A stretch of 64,000 nt of DNA from Cercis canadensis (Eukaryota; Streptophyta; Magnoliopsida; Fabales; Fabaceae), in the NCBI GenBank assembly GCA_003255065.1, contig QAOA01006734.1, positions 1,348,117-1,412,116 of the forward strand, written 5' to 3'. Position 1 is the stretch's first letter. Each line of letters begins with the position of its first letter. Of the stretch, positions 25,067 to 36,513 are shown one piece after another. The notes under the pieces were generated by a model. That model was not told where the DNA came from, searched no databases, and saw only the letters and a list, made by a program, of their open reading frames with translations. The translations under genes were made by a program, and so were the position numbers.

Positions 25067-25869
25067 TATACCATTAGTAAAAGTTTCAATTATTTTCGTA
25101 TTTCACAATTTTTTCAAAATTGATTTCTATTGTCATATATATAAAACAATATTTATTATAGGTTAGATATCATTAGGTGAATCAATAAGTGCCTTAATTT
25201 ATCTGAAACAGTATTTCAAACAATGCAATCGAATCACTAAACAAGCTTCGATTTTGTGCATGGTGCTTTTATTAAGACATTGCAACAAAAGATTAACTAT
25301 AATAAAATGAAAAACTATATATTGCATATGTTCCTGTCGATCATGAGTGGTATGAAACGGCTAGTAGAATCTCCTCCAACCTGTTAGTTAGTATCTTATA
25401 AATCTATACAAAATACACAACAACAAAAAAACGTTAATTTTCTATCTTTTTGTTTGATTTTATGAGACTTTTGGATAAATAATCGTATAAAGTTAGAGAA
25501 AAAAGAAATACGAAAGAATAAAGCCTCGTCTCATTTGAATACGCACCAAAACAAATTAAAAATGAGAGATAAATAAACTTTCACCCATTTTACTCCCAGT
25601 TATATATCTACATATTTACTTTATTTTTGAATACAATCATGATTTCATAACGAAACTAAAAAGGATCGAGAAAAGCAAAAGTTCTAAGTCTTAGTGTGAA
25701 AAAATTATTGCTTAATTTATAGCAAGAAAATCATAAAACACCTGTATAATGCAACTCAAAACTGATCACAGCAGGCCCCATACATACATACATTTTTTTT
25801 TATGAATTTCTGAGTAATGTTATTGAAATACATTAACCTCCTAAATATTACTTTTACATTTCATTTGTT

Positions 25870-26345
25870 GTATTAATTATGTGTAACATAAAAATACACT
25901 AATCCATGTAAAATATTATTTTCTATTGACTTGTATTAAGGGCATGTAACATGAAATACACTAAACCTCTAAGTGTTAGGTTTATCAAGTGTTTTGTATT
26001 CATTTTGGTTAACAGAAAATACAATAATCCCAAAGAGTTTTTTTTTTTTTTTTTCTCTAATGGCTTAAATTAATAAGATGTGACATGAAATATACTAAAC
26101 TCTTAAAGTGTCTTGTCTTTATTAAGTGTAACTTAAATATGCTAATCCCTAGAGTTCATTTTTCTTTCCTAATAGCTTGAATTGATGATAAAACATGAAA
26201 TTCATTAATCCCCTAATGTACTTTTTTTTTCTTTTATAATGGCTTGTATTAATGAGGTGTAATATGAAATTCACTAACCCTTTGATCTTTTCTTTTTTAG
26301 TGGTTTGTATAAATGAGGTGTAATGAAATACATGAAATCCTTAGG
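25870..26345. repeat. Diverged tandem array, ~50-77 bp unit, about 8 copies
   Basis: A unit resembling GGCTTGTATTAATGAGGTGT then AACATGAAATACACTAAACC and a T-rich linker recurs near 25881, 25935, 26010, 26078, 26127, 26186, 26256 and 26317. Spacing varies because the T-rich linker changes length. It has no coding potential. Confidence 0.7.
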
Positions 26346-26364
26346 TGTTAATTTTACATTTTAA

Positions 26365-26660
26365 ATTTGAGTTTCTCATGAGATTAACCTAGTTGTGACA
26401 AAAGTACTAAAGAATGCATAAATTAACCTAGTGATTATAAAATCTATTGACTAAAATCTCCCTATACTAGTGGCAAATTAATCTACTGGTCACATGAGAT
26501 TAATTTAGTATATGTGAATACCAACAAAGTAAGGTATATATGAATTAAATTTTCTCGTAAGATTAATTTAGTTGTGTCAAAAGTATTAAAAAAAGCATAA
26601 ATAAACCTATGGGTCATAAAAAGCTATGAATTAAAATGTCTATATACTTGTAGCAAACTT
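26365..26660. repeat. Two diverged ~115-bp direct repeats
   Basis: Copies at about 26365-26477 and 26547-26660 share GATTAA(C/T)(C/T)TAGTTGTG, CAAAAGTA(C/T)TAAA, GCATAAAT(T/A)AACCTA, AAAAT(C/G)TC and CTATATACTTGTAGCAAA-like blocks, 180 bp apart and directly after the tandem array. Confidence 0.6.
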
Positions 26661-27498
26661 TATAGTAATAAAAGATTTTTTTTTTATATGAGTAATAGAA
26701 GATTAACTTGTGATAGACAAATTTATAATTTCATAAAATTTTATTTCAATTAAACTTAGTAGAAAATTAAAAAATTATCAACTCATTTTCATAAAATATT
26801 AATGTTAGTTGAACTTAATTTGTGTAAAATTAAGTGTGAAAAATTATAATTTCATTATATTTCATCAAATGAACTTAATTAATAAAAATTAAAAGGGCCC
26901 TATTATTAGAGATTTATTGTGTTACATGTTATATCTCTAAATTTGGAGCTTTGGTGGATGCGATTTGCAGGCAAACCGAATACCCTTCTCCTTCTCCACC
27001 AATAGACCAAGATAATCTGGTTAGGTAGTCGGGTAGGGTTATTTTCTTCTCCTCGATCGATATCGCAAATTAATGGAGATGCTGCTGGTTTTCTAGCATG
27101 AAATGGTTGTCAAAGGTGAACGATGATGGCATACAAGATTGAATCGATTTCGTTTCGCTGTAAGTTCAAGCCGCCGTGAACAATGGCTTCGTGGCAGAAG
27201 GTGAGGTTCTGTGTATACCTCAATCTGCCACCGAGGTTCATGTAAATCATGGGTCTCTTCCTCGCACATACACAAAGAGATAGAGAAGAGGAGGATCGAC
27301 AATGGGAGTCTTTGAATTTGAAATGAAATTTTTGTTGAGCATTTCAAAAGGTTCCCAATCAACCAACAAAGACAAAATTTCCAATTAATTATTCCGAGAG
27401 TTCATCATTAAAAACTCAATGATCAAACCTTTTGGGTAATTTCTAAAAAATTATCACATATAATGGGTTGATTTGGAAATATTAGATTATGAAAAATA

Positions 27499-27700
27499 GG
27501 GCTGTTATGCTACACCTGACACAAATTATATCTTTATTTTTTTTACAGAATTTTTTTATATATTATATCAGTATGATATAATTCATATAATTTAAATTTA
27601 CTTAAATTTTTTTAGTATAACACAAATATTAATTTAATAAAATTTAAATTATGTAAATTATGTTAAAATATAAGTTTTGGGTCATTAACATTATAATTCT
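27499..27700. mobile_element. MITE-like AT-rich element, copy 1
   Basis: Begins GGGCTGTTATGCTACACC. Its left half matches the right end of the element at 40585-40828 read on the opposite strand: TTATGCTA..., a T-rich stretch, TTTTTTTATATATTATAT(C/T)AGT, then ATATAATTTAAATTT. The right end is less clear. Confidence 0.5.
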
Positions 27701-28162
27701 CTATTTTATTTGGAGATGAATAAATGGTTGCACACTTGCCACCTATGAGAGAGTATGAATACCTCAAGTTTTACTAAAGGTATGGTAGAGGATCCCAATA
27801 TTAAACTCCACAACGATAATATAAGCAGCTATAATAATTATTCAACCTGACGCGTGTTAATGCTTCAGAGGGCAGCGCCCGTACTGGCCTTCTGCAATCA
27901 CTGACGCATGCTTTGCACGCATAGTACCCTCAGACTCGTGTCTAATTTTTAACGTACTTTTTGAGTTTAGACACCTTTCCAATTAATATTTGTTCTAATT
28001 AATTTTTATATCTAATTGAATAAATAATACTATTTACAGATTTGTTTTTGGGAGGGGCCGAGGGTGTAAAAAACTAAAAATGAAAATTCATTCCGACAAG
28101 AAACTGTAGAAACAAGAGAGTTGAAAGTGCATACTTAACATTAATACGATGGAGTAATGAAG

Positions 28163-28502
28163 GTTGTTATTCTACCTCTTTTAGATTAAGGTAGAATTAA
28201 AAAAAATTATTAAAAGTTTACAGTAAAATAAATTTTAAAATTTGATATTATCATAAAATTTTTTAAAAATTAAGTCATATAATATATGTTAAAATAATTA
28301 TTTTTTTATAAAATATATAAACAAAGTAATAAAAAAACATGCTAAAAATTAATAGTTTTATTAAATTCAAATTTTATGAATAATTTGAAGATGTAATACA
28401 AAGTGACCGAAAATCAAAAATTAATTTTACTTCAAATTCATAATAAAATATATTTTTTAAAATTTTTATTTCACTTATACAAGTGGGTAGAGTAGAATCC
28501 CC
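28163..28502. mobile_element. MITE-like AT-rich element with ATTCTAC termini
   Basis: The left end TTGTTATTCTACCTC and the right end read inward (GGGGATTCTACTCTACC) are similar inverted termini around about 300 bp of very AT-rich DNA without coding potential. No target duplication was established. Confidence 0.4.
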
Positions 28503-28724
28503 TGGATTAATATAGAGCTGACATTTTTGTTCTACTTTGAGACTGACGGGAGGCTAATTAAAATAGGCTGTGAGGCTAGATTTCCCTCGCAAATAGTGGC
28601 ATGGGCGGAGAGACAGAGAAAATTGAATGGGCGATGCATGAGCATGCAAGCAATAAAAAGAAAAAACTTGGATGGTATCGGCGCAGATTAGCAAACATCG
28701 CCGCTAGCGCCATCATCCACATCG

Positions 28725-28753
28725 CGAGAGAGAGAGAGAGAGAGAGAGAGAAG
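28725..28753. repeat. (GA)n microsatellite
   Basis: About 14 GA units lie 560 bp upstream of the ARF start. A CT-rich tract follows at 28911-28952 and another GA run at 29027-29055. Confidence 0.95.
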
Positions 28754-28910
28754 TGTCTTTTGCAGGCATAAGGGGGGTACGGTTGAGAAGTGAGAAGCTG
28801 CGCAGAGTCATCGAGCACAAGAAAATAAAGGAAAGGGTTTGGCAGTGTACTATCTAACACAACCACAAATCCACTCACATCCTCCAACTCACCTCGCCTC
28901 TTCGCCCCAC

Positions 28911-28952
28911 CCTCTCTCTATCTCTTTCTCTCTTTCTCTCTTTCTCTCTCTG
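28911..28952. repeat. CT-rich microsatellite
   Basis: Imperfect CTCTTT/CTCT repeats lie between two GA runs. On one strand they are complementary to those runs. Confidence 0.9.
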
Positions 28953-29024
28953 CCCCTGCACCTACTCAAATACACGTACTACACTGCACTACAGGCGTTA
29001 CAGCATCAATAACAACAGCACACC

Positions 29025-29026
<2 letters not shown>

Positions 29027-29055
<29 letters not shown>
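29027..29055. repeat. (GA)n microsatellite near the ARF leader
   Basis: About 14 GA units end about 250 bp upstream of the ARF start. Such tracts are common in plant promoters and 5' leaders. Confidence 0.95.
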
Positions 29056-29057
<2 letters not shown>

Positions 29058-29308
29058 TGCTGGCGTGGTGGTGGAGGGTGAGACTTGGCGAGGGAAGGCT
29101 TCGGAATGAGGCGCAAAAGTGTGAACAAACTTGAATTGATTGCAATGGGCTGAAACCGTTTTGTTTTCTCTTTTCCTTTTTGGTTGGTTGGGTACAGGAC
29201 ACCTGATTCTTAAATCCCATTTTGTCCACTTCTTTCACTCCCTTCTCTTCTTATTTGGACCTCCTTTTCTTCTACTTCCACATTGCTCCGCCTATCCTAA
29301 TTATTATT

Positions 29309-32300
29309 ATGAAGAGGGGAAGAGAAATGGAGGGTATAGCCGCCGCTAACGACGGCTTTGTTCCTAACTCTGCTGAAAATGCCATTGGAATTCCAAGATG
29401 TAACTATGGTGGCTTCCCCTCTCACTTTAACCATGACCAAGGTTAGACTTGGATTTCTGGGTTTTTCTCTTTTACTTGTTCTCATTTTTCCTTAATATTT
29501 GTCTTGTCAAGTTAAATCTGGCTTCTGTAATTTTTTATTTATCTGGGTGGGTAGAATAGTATTAGTTTATCAACTGTCCTCACCAAGAAAAATAACTCCA
29601 CTGCTCAATCGGTGGATGTTGGTGATATGGAAGAAAGTCAACTTCATATTAATTGCTATTTGACTACCAAAACAGAAAAAATTAATGGGTTGTTTTTGAT
29701 TTTGTGAATGCTTCAAGTTTTACGTTTAGAAATCCACGAAAGTCCTGGATTTTCCTTGTTCTAATGGCTGGAATTGATTCCAAGTTTCTATTGAACATGT
29801 TAATAAAATTTTGATGTTCATCTGAGATTTCCTCCGGTTACCCATCACTGAAATCAGTTTTCATCACTTTTTTTTTTTTCCGAGATTATTTGTCCTTGTC
29901 CCCTTCCCTTGCCATAACAGGGACGGGTTTTGTTCAAGGATCGTGTTAATTTTTCTTTTTGTCTGCTGTGCTCTTAGGTGAGAAAGATGATTTGTACAAT
30001 GAACTGTGGCGTGCATGCGCCGGCCCATCTGTTTATGTTCCGCGCGCCGGCGAAAAGGTTTTTTACTTTCCTCAAGGTCACTTGGAACAGGTTTGATCTC
30101 CTTTATCATGTTTTGACCCTTCTTCCTTTAGCACCTCGTTGTCCAATCTCTGCTTAGTTTATCTGAGCTCTGTTTCTTCAAATTCTGTTGTTTCTAAGCG
30201 GAAACTGCAAAGAAAAGACGAAACGATCGCTTAGAAAATTGTTATACTTGTCATATACCAGATTTAAGGATAAGATCAAGGCTCACTTGTATTTTTTAAT
30301 CAAATTAAATAGACTATAGAGTATAAGCTCACATTTATTTTACAAGATAAGCTTATATATCTTACTTCGGTTACCACTCTGGGTCACTTTTTTATCCAGT
30401 TTATAACCCATCAGTGACTTCTCTTTTTTTATTTATTTTTCTCCTAGTTCAATATACAAAGATATGAAGGGCCATTAGCGTTTAGAACTTTGACATCTGA
30501 ATTCTGTCACTTGAATCATGGATTCTTATGCATAAAGCGATATTCTTACATCAGAACCTTCATTTATGGTATTTATTTTTCATGAAATAAGAGGTGTTCC
30601 CACGAACTTAGTTTCAGTGGTAACTCCTCAAATTTTATGTTTGCTTGATATGGTTCTATACTTCTTTGTAAAACTTAATTTCACTCAATTTCTTATGGAG
30701 TCTAAAGTTCTCCTGTATTAAATAGATTACTTGTTTGCTTAATATGGTTCTGTATTAAAAACCTATACTCTGCTTACCCATTTCAATTCTTTGTCGATTA
30801 ATTGAAATCTGGAATAGGTTGCTGCATTTGCTGATCAGCGAGAGGGTCACGTGGAAATGCCTGTATATGATTTGCCTTCTAAGATCCTCTGCAGGGTAAT
30901 GTGTGTTCAGCTCAAGGTAAATTGATCTCTCTACGCACGTTTTTGTTGTTGTTTGCTTAAAATGTTGATTGTGGATTGGAAATAACGTACTCGTTTGGTT
31001 TTGCAGGCGGAAGCTTACACAGATGAGGTTTTTGCACAAGTTACTTTGCTTCCAGAGCCAAAGGTTGGCTACGTTCTTTCTTTATTTTCCTTCCTCCCGA
31101 CCTCCACCCCACAAATTTTTTTTCCTTTTTTTTTTTTTTTTTGTGTGTGGGTNTTTTTTTTGGTGTGTGGGTTGGGGTTATGCAGACGTATTGATTGCTA
31201 AGATATGTGATGCGCTGTCCAATGTTAATATGTTATTCTTGTGTTGATGACTCTTCCTTCTAATGAGTTTGGATTTATAAGCTATACAGTGTGATGTTGA
31301 AGAATGTATGCCAGTTTTATTCTATCTTAACCATGTAATTTTATGGATTAATTAAAACTGATTATTGCTTTGGATCTTTGCAGCAAGATGAACCTAGTTC
31401 AGAGGACAAAGACACTTGTCGGCTATCCTGCAGAGCTGCTTTCTGCTCCTTTTGTAAGACACTCACTCCATCAGACACAAGTACACATGGTGGATTCTCT
31501 ATTCCTAAGAGACATGCTGATGAATGCTTCCCTCCTCTGGTTGGAATCCTTTTCTTGAATTATATTGATGATAAGAGGCTCCTTTATTTACGGCATGCAG
31601 CGGGTCTGATGTAGGATTATGCCTAGTCTAGTTTTGGCAAAGTGGTTGAAGAAACTTTGTTGTTCCTCATAATGTTTTTGACTTTTTAACCGGAGTTCAT
31701 TATCACCTAGAAAAACAAATTTCTGCTGTTAGCAAATGGCATTGGTTCAAGAAAGCGTTGAGATGGTTGTTGTTGTTGTGGCTTGGAATTCTTGCTTGCA
31801 ACCACAACAAATTACATTCTTTCCGATCCAATGATTTCTAAAAACATTTGCAAATTTAGACAATCCTTTATTTATGCATTATTCACTGTGCCAGTATCCT
31901 TGCTTTGTATGTTCCTATATAAATTTTTATTGAGCTTGTCTTGTCTGTTCTGGGCAAAAATTCATCTTACTTCATGTCTTTGATTTTGCAGGATATGTCT
32001 CAGCAACCACCATCACAAGAGCTAATTGCAAAGGACTTGCATGGCTTTGAGTGGCATTTTCGCCATATATTTCGTGGTAAGTCATTATGTTGAACATTCC
32101 TGATCCAGTTTATGAAATTGCATTTAGACATGGTTTTGGAATGATCTTGGAGTCTTTGCCATCAACATTGCAACAACATAAGTGCAATTCTTTCTTGGAA
32201 TGATTAACTGCTTTTAGAAGCATTATAAGAAATTTAGTTCCTTAAAATTGATAATAAATTCTTTCATCAATCATACTTCAGTTCTTAAAAGTTAAGTGAA

Positions 32301-35300
32301 TAGACCCCTTTCATATACTCTTTGCCCAAATTGATGATAGGGATATCAGTTAAACAACACCTGATAGCTTACTGTTAGTAGCCTAATTGCTGAAAGCCCT
32401 ACAACCCTAATCTTGGAAGAGATCTTGACAATATGTTTATTTGAAACTCTGAATATTATTTCAATGTGCTTTAATAGGTTTAGATGGTAGTTGAGCCTCT
32501 CAAGTGTTTGTAACACAGTGTTTGCTACAAATTTGGATGAAGAACAGGAATGGATTTATTTGCACAATTACGAAAAAAGGTGTTATAGAAAATTTTGAAA
32601 TTAGTAAGGGAGACAGGGCTGAAATTGAATTCAGTGTTCAGTCTTTTACCTTTCTTTATATTAAGTTATTAACTGTTTAGCTGGATATTTTCTAAAATTA
32701 AATGCAGGTCACCCAAGACGGCACTTGCTTACTAGTGGTTGGAGCACATTTGTGAATTCAAAAAGGCTTGTTGCAGGAGATGCATGCATTTTTCTTAGGT
32801 TCCCTCTCTCTCTCTCCTTCCCACCAACAAAAAAAAAAAAACTCTCTCTCTCCCTGAACAACTTTAATTTGTTTTTCAAACATCTTGGTTTTGAATTTAT
32901 CTGGATCTCTGAAATTTATTTTTCCGTAATTAGCACTTCAATTTTCCAGTAATCATGAGGTTTTTGAAACCTGGAATCGCGCTTTGAAATTTATATATTC
33001 TTTATGTTTCTGAAGTTTAAGTATATGAATATTATGGAACATCAGTGAATATATTTTTTATTAAGCTGCTATCCAAAATAACCGCATAAGAATTACAAGC
33101 ATTTTTTTTAACTGGCTTTTATTATTATATTCTTAATGCTTGGTAGTGTTAAGTGAGTCATGATAATGAAAGTGTCAGTAACAAGGACATCGGTTTTGTT
33201 TTTGCAGTGGGGAAAATGGAGAACTTCGTATTGGGATCCGTCGAGCAACGAAACAACACAAGAGTGCATTGACATCCGTATCTGTGATATCGGGCCATAG
33301 CATGCAACTTGGAATATTGGCCAGTGCTTCCCATGCTGTTGCTACAGGATCCATGTTCACTGTGTATTATCGTCCTTGGTGAGTCGTTCAGAATTCATCA
33401 AACAGAAATTTCAGATGCTAATATGTAGTTGTGTCCTTTTGGCATAGATTTTTCAAGTTTATAGATGGAGCTGTCATATATCTTTTGCAGGACAAATCCC
33501 TCTGAGTTCATTATTCCACTGGATCAATACATGAAGTCAAGTGAAGTGGTCTACTCAGTTGGAACGAGAGTACAAATACATTATGGAGCTGAAGAATTTA
33601 ACAAAAGGAGGTGATGAAGCCAAACTTTGGATGAGTATTAAATTATTTATTTTCAAATCCCCCCCATATATCACTCTGACCACCCTTTCACCAGAAAGGA
33701 AACTGCGTTACCAGTAAACTTAAAAAAGCTCATAAATAAATATGGCCTGAGTTTCTGCTTATGAACTGTTCACTTAGAAACTATTTTGCCTTTTGTGTGA
33801 GTAACCAGATATGCTGGTACCATTATTGGTGTTGAAGATATTGACAGCACTAGATGGCCTGATTCAGAATGGAGATGTCTCAAGGTAACATGATCTATTC
33901 CAATTCTTTAAATTAGTTCTTTTTGGTTGTAGTACCTTTCTGTTTTAATTTACTGGTTAAAAACTAATTTATATCTCCTCTTAGGTGCAATGGGATGGCA
34001 TACTAGACACATATATGCATCCTGAAAGAATTTGTCCTTGGAGCATTGAGCCCTTGGGATCTGCCAAGAAGAAACACATTCCTATTCTTCCCCTACCAAA
34101 GAGGGCTCGTGTTCTTGACCCATCGTTGCCCGGATGCGGTTTTGCCAAGGAGGGTCAGTTCCTATCCGTTCATTTCTGGATTCGGAATTACCTTTGGGAG
34201 GCTTTTGATTCATAGAAGCTACAAGATATTATTGTGTAGTTTTTGTGTTGGTGCCGTAATATGTGAGTAATAGTCTCTTTTGTTATCAGACATAGTTCAG
34301 AATTCAGTCAAGCGTGCAGCTCAGAGATCCGAAAGGGACTTACAAGGTCAAGATTACAATGAAGAAGGTTCTTCACATCATGCACAACCACCACCATCGT
34401 CAACAAATGTACGTCTGCCATCAAACGTCATCTCTAGTGACTCACAGTTGGGGATGGAGAGTCAGCTGCAGTTTGTAACGCAAAACCCTTTCCACCAATC
34501 TCTTGGCAGCTCAATATCATTTCCAGATGATGACATATCAACTTCAAGCCTTCCCAGTCGCCCCCCAATCTTCACCACTTATGGAACATGTAACAATGTC
34601 TCAGTCAAGAGAGATATTTCAATCTCAAATGTGAACTCCAGTGATTCTGAATCCCAGGGATGGCGTGCTTCTGAAACTAGGGATGAGAATGAAGTTCTTT
34701 TTGGCCATCCTCATGGTTACAATAGATTCAAGCTTTTTGGGTTCAACTTAATTGATAACCATCCGGAGCTCCCTTCACCACAAGTTGCTGCTTTTAGCAA
34801 GATTTCAAGTCCGCCTTCTGTTACTCCAATGTCCCAGTCAAGCGTTTCTGCAACTATCCCTGTATCAGAACCATCTAAGAGTGTTTCAGGTGTTACCTCG
34901 GAGAAAGAAAACAAGAAATGCTGCTCTGTTAATAGTAGGAGTTGCACAAAGGTACATTGTTTTTATGAGTTAACTATGGATTGATTTACGTTTACTGCAT
35001 TTTGTAGGATGTTTCTCATTGCTAATATTTAAAATTAAATCAGTTGATGATGGTGGCTGTGCTTCTAACTAAAATGTTGAAAGGTTTTTATATTTAGGAG
35101 GTTAGACCATTAAGTAACAAGGCATGAAATTAGGATGTCAAGATTCATTTCTGCTTGAGAAGGGGATACTCAATAGTGAACAGGAATCTCACATCACTCT
35201 CCTTTGATAATAAAACATCTTAGTCTAGGCTTGGAATTTGGAAGGGAAGGGCAGATGAGGAATTGAGTCATCATAGTATAGCCCATCAAGAAAAGAATCT

Positions 35301-35753
35301 TAAGATATTCTGAACTCTCAAGTAAGACAACAAGTTATCTGTTTCAGGTGCTTAAGCATGGAACTGCTCTTGGAAGATCAATTGACCTCACACGTTTTCC
35401 TGGATATGATAAACTCATTTCTGAACTTGATTGGATGTTTGATTTTAGAGGAAGCTTGATTAACGGAAGCAGTGGATGGCAGGTGACCTACAGAGATGAT
35501 GATGGGGATATGATGCTGTTAGGAGATTACCCATGGCAGTTAAGTAGTGAACCAAACAATAGTATAAAAACATTATTTAGGCCCAGTCTTTTGATGTTTG
35601 TGAACTCAAGCAATTGCTTTTTTTATAGTGCTTTAGAAGCAAGTCAAGGGCTGCTAACTAGTTTGTACCACTGAACTATGCAGGGATTTCCAGTCCATGG
35701 TGCAAAAGATGATCATCTGTCCAAAGGAGGGCATGAGCAAAGATGAATGCTAG
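29309..35753 (+). CDS. Auxin response factor, ARF2 clade (class B)
   Basis: Fourteen exons: 29309-29441, 29978-30090, 30818-30916, 31007-31063, 31384-31539, 31992-32076, 32708-32798, 33208-33378, 33491-33610, 33809-33884, 33985-34153, 34290-34951, 35348-35538, 35684-35753, giving 730 residues. A second in-frame ATG at 29327 has a better context and would give 724. The order is dimerisation part (ELWRACAGP), B3 DNA-binding domain about 155-256 ([21 protein letters not shown]), ARF domain about 275-370, a Ser/Pro-rich middle, and a C-terminal PB1 domain from about 646 ([12 protein letters not shown] and the acidic [14 protein letters not shown]). [14 protein letters not shown] and FTVYYRP...[12 protein letters not shown] point to ARF2. 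A tasiR-ARF site in exon 12 agrees. It is a nuclear transcription factor, and this class usually represses. One conserved Arg is Ser at the exon 7/8 junction. Confidence 0.94.
31126..31172. repeat. T-rich tract with single N and short duplication
   Basis: Poly-T followed by GTGTGTGGGT, an N at 31153, then poly-T and GGTGTGTGGGT again, inside ARF intron 4. This looks like an unmerged contig overlap. Confidence 0.85.
34334..34354 (+). promoter_or_regulatory. tasiR-ARF (TAS3-derived siRNA) target site in ARF exon 12
   Basis: The 21-mer at 34334-34354 has the core CTTACAAGGTCAAGA, which matches the complement of the canonical tasiR-ARF; only three positions (1, 5 and 21) differ from the perfect complement as I recall it. 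It encodes DLQGQDY, the counterpart of the (V)LQGQE motif at this site in ARF2/3/4. TAS3 siRNAs made through miR390 silence ARF2, ARF3 and ARF4 in land plants, so this mRNA is probably under the same control. Confidence 0.85.
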
Positions 35754-36013
35754 CTCAACAGATCCAACAACCCATTAGTCGCTGTACCCCTCCTTGCTAA
35801 ATGCTCTCTTGTCACCGTGCCCTCTTTATTAAAGCAGTTTTATGTTTCTAAAGCAAACATGTTTTACATCCCCTTCTTTTCCAGACAAATTTGGGAGTAG
35901 GGAGATAATAAATTTGGCTATGCTGGCACTATCAGAATAGCGGCCAAAGTTAAATTATAGAAGAAAAAAAAAAATTATATGTAGTTTGTAATGGATTGTT
36001 ACTTTTCAATTTG

Positions 36014-36221
36014 TCTATAAATAATATTCGGAGTCTGAAAACAAGAGTCCAACCCTTTTTACTTGTGTAAATTAGCTCAATTTCATCTAATTTCAATATT
36101 CACCGACTTTGAGTTCAACTTAGGCATTGTCACCATCTTTATTACCGCGCCGTACCCTGTTCCCCGTGCCTCATCCAAAACTGATACGCTGGTCCACTGG
36201 TACCGGTAGTCCTCGCTGTTA
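36014..36221. repeat. 208-bp direct repeat, copy 1 (next to a single N)
   Basis: Starts TCTATAAATAATATTCGGAG and ends CCTCGCTGTTA just before the N at 36222. Copy 2 follows after the N with only a few differences (GTCCAACCC against GTCCAGCCC). Probably an assembly duplication. Confidence 0.92.
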
Positions 36222-36222
36222 N

Positions 36223-36430
36223 TCTATAAATAATATTCGGAGTCTGAAAACAAGAGTCCAGCCCTTTTTACTTGTGTAGATTAGCTCAATTTCATCTAAT
36301 TTCAATATTCACCGACTTTGAGTTCAACTTAGGCATTGTCACCATCTTTATTACCGCGCCGTACCCTGTTCCCCGTGCCTCATCCAAAACTGATACGCTG
36401 GTCCACTGGTACCGGTAGTCCTCGCTGTTA
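36223..36430. repeat. 208-bp direct repeat, copy 2
   Basis: Near-identical to 36014-36221 after one N. It continues without a break into the 5' region of the gene at 36514. Confidence 0.92.
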
Positions 36431-36513
36431 TAAGTATAAAATGATGGACGCATTTTTCCTTTCCCGCCATCGCCAGGAAGCAGAAGCAGCAATTGCAGAA
36501 TCCAATTCAAACC

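Larger units (their letters stand above)
22495..29308. other. Long AT-rich intergenic region between DEG2 and ARF
   Basis: No gene recognised in 6.8 kb. It holds a poly-T tract and 81-N gap, MITE-like and dispersed AT-rich repeats, two sets of diverged tandem or direct repeats, and GA/CT microsatellites near the ARF gene. GC-richer patches at 24340-24760 and 26950-27370 have no convincing reading frame. The DEG2 promoter lies at the left edge and the ARF promoter at the right. Confidence 0.6.
35754..36513. other. Intergenic region between ARF and the next + gene
   Basis: Contains the ARF 3' untranslated region and a 208-bp direct repeat around an N. The duplication covers what should be the promoter and leader of the 36514 gene, so true spacing is probably about 200 bp shorter. 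Confidence 0.6.

Noticed and set aside
25870-26345. CRISPR-like array
   Set aside because: The repeats are imperfect and variable in spacing and the DNA is plant nuclear; it is a decayed tandem repeat.
28576-29238. Two minus-strand frames of about 90-103 codons
   Set aside because: Both depend on reading through GA/CT microsatellites, giving Ser/Leu runs with no domain.
29140-29349. Possible 70-codon upstream frame overlapping the ARF start
   Set aside because: It begins with TTG, not ATG. The only ATG nearby (29144) is followed after one codon by TGA.
7806-35753. An auxin gene cluster (YUCCA pair with ARF)
   Set aside because: DEG2 lies between them, strands and spacing show no organisation, and plant auxin synthesis and response genes are not known to be clustered.
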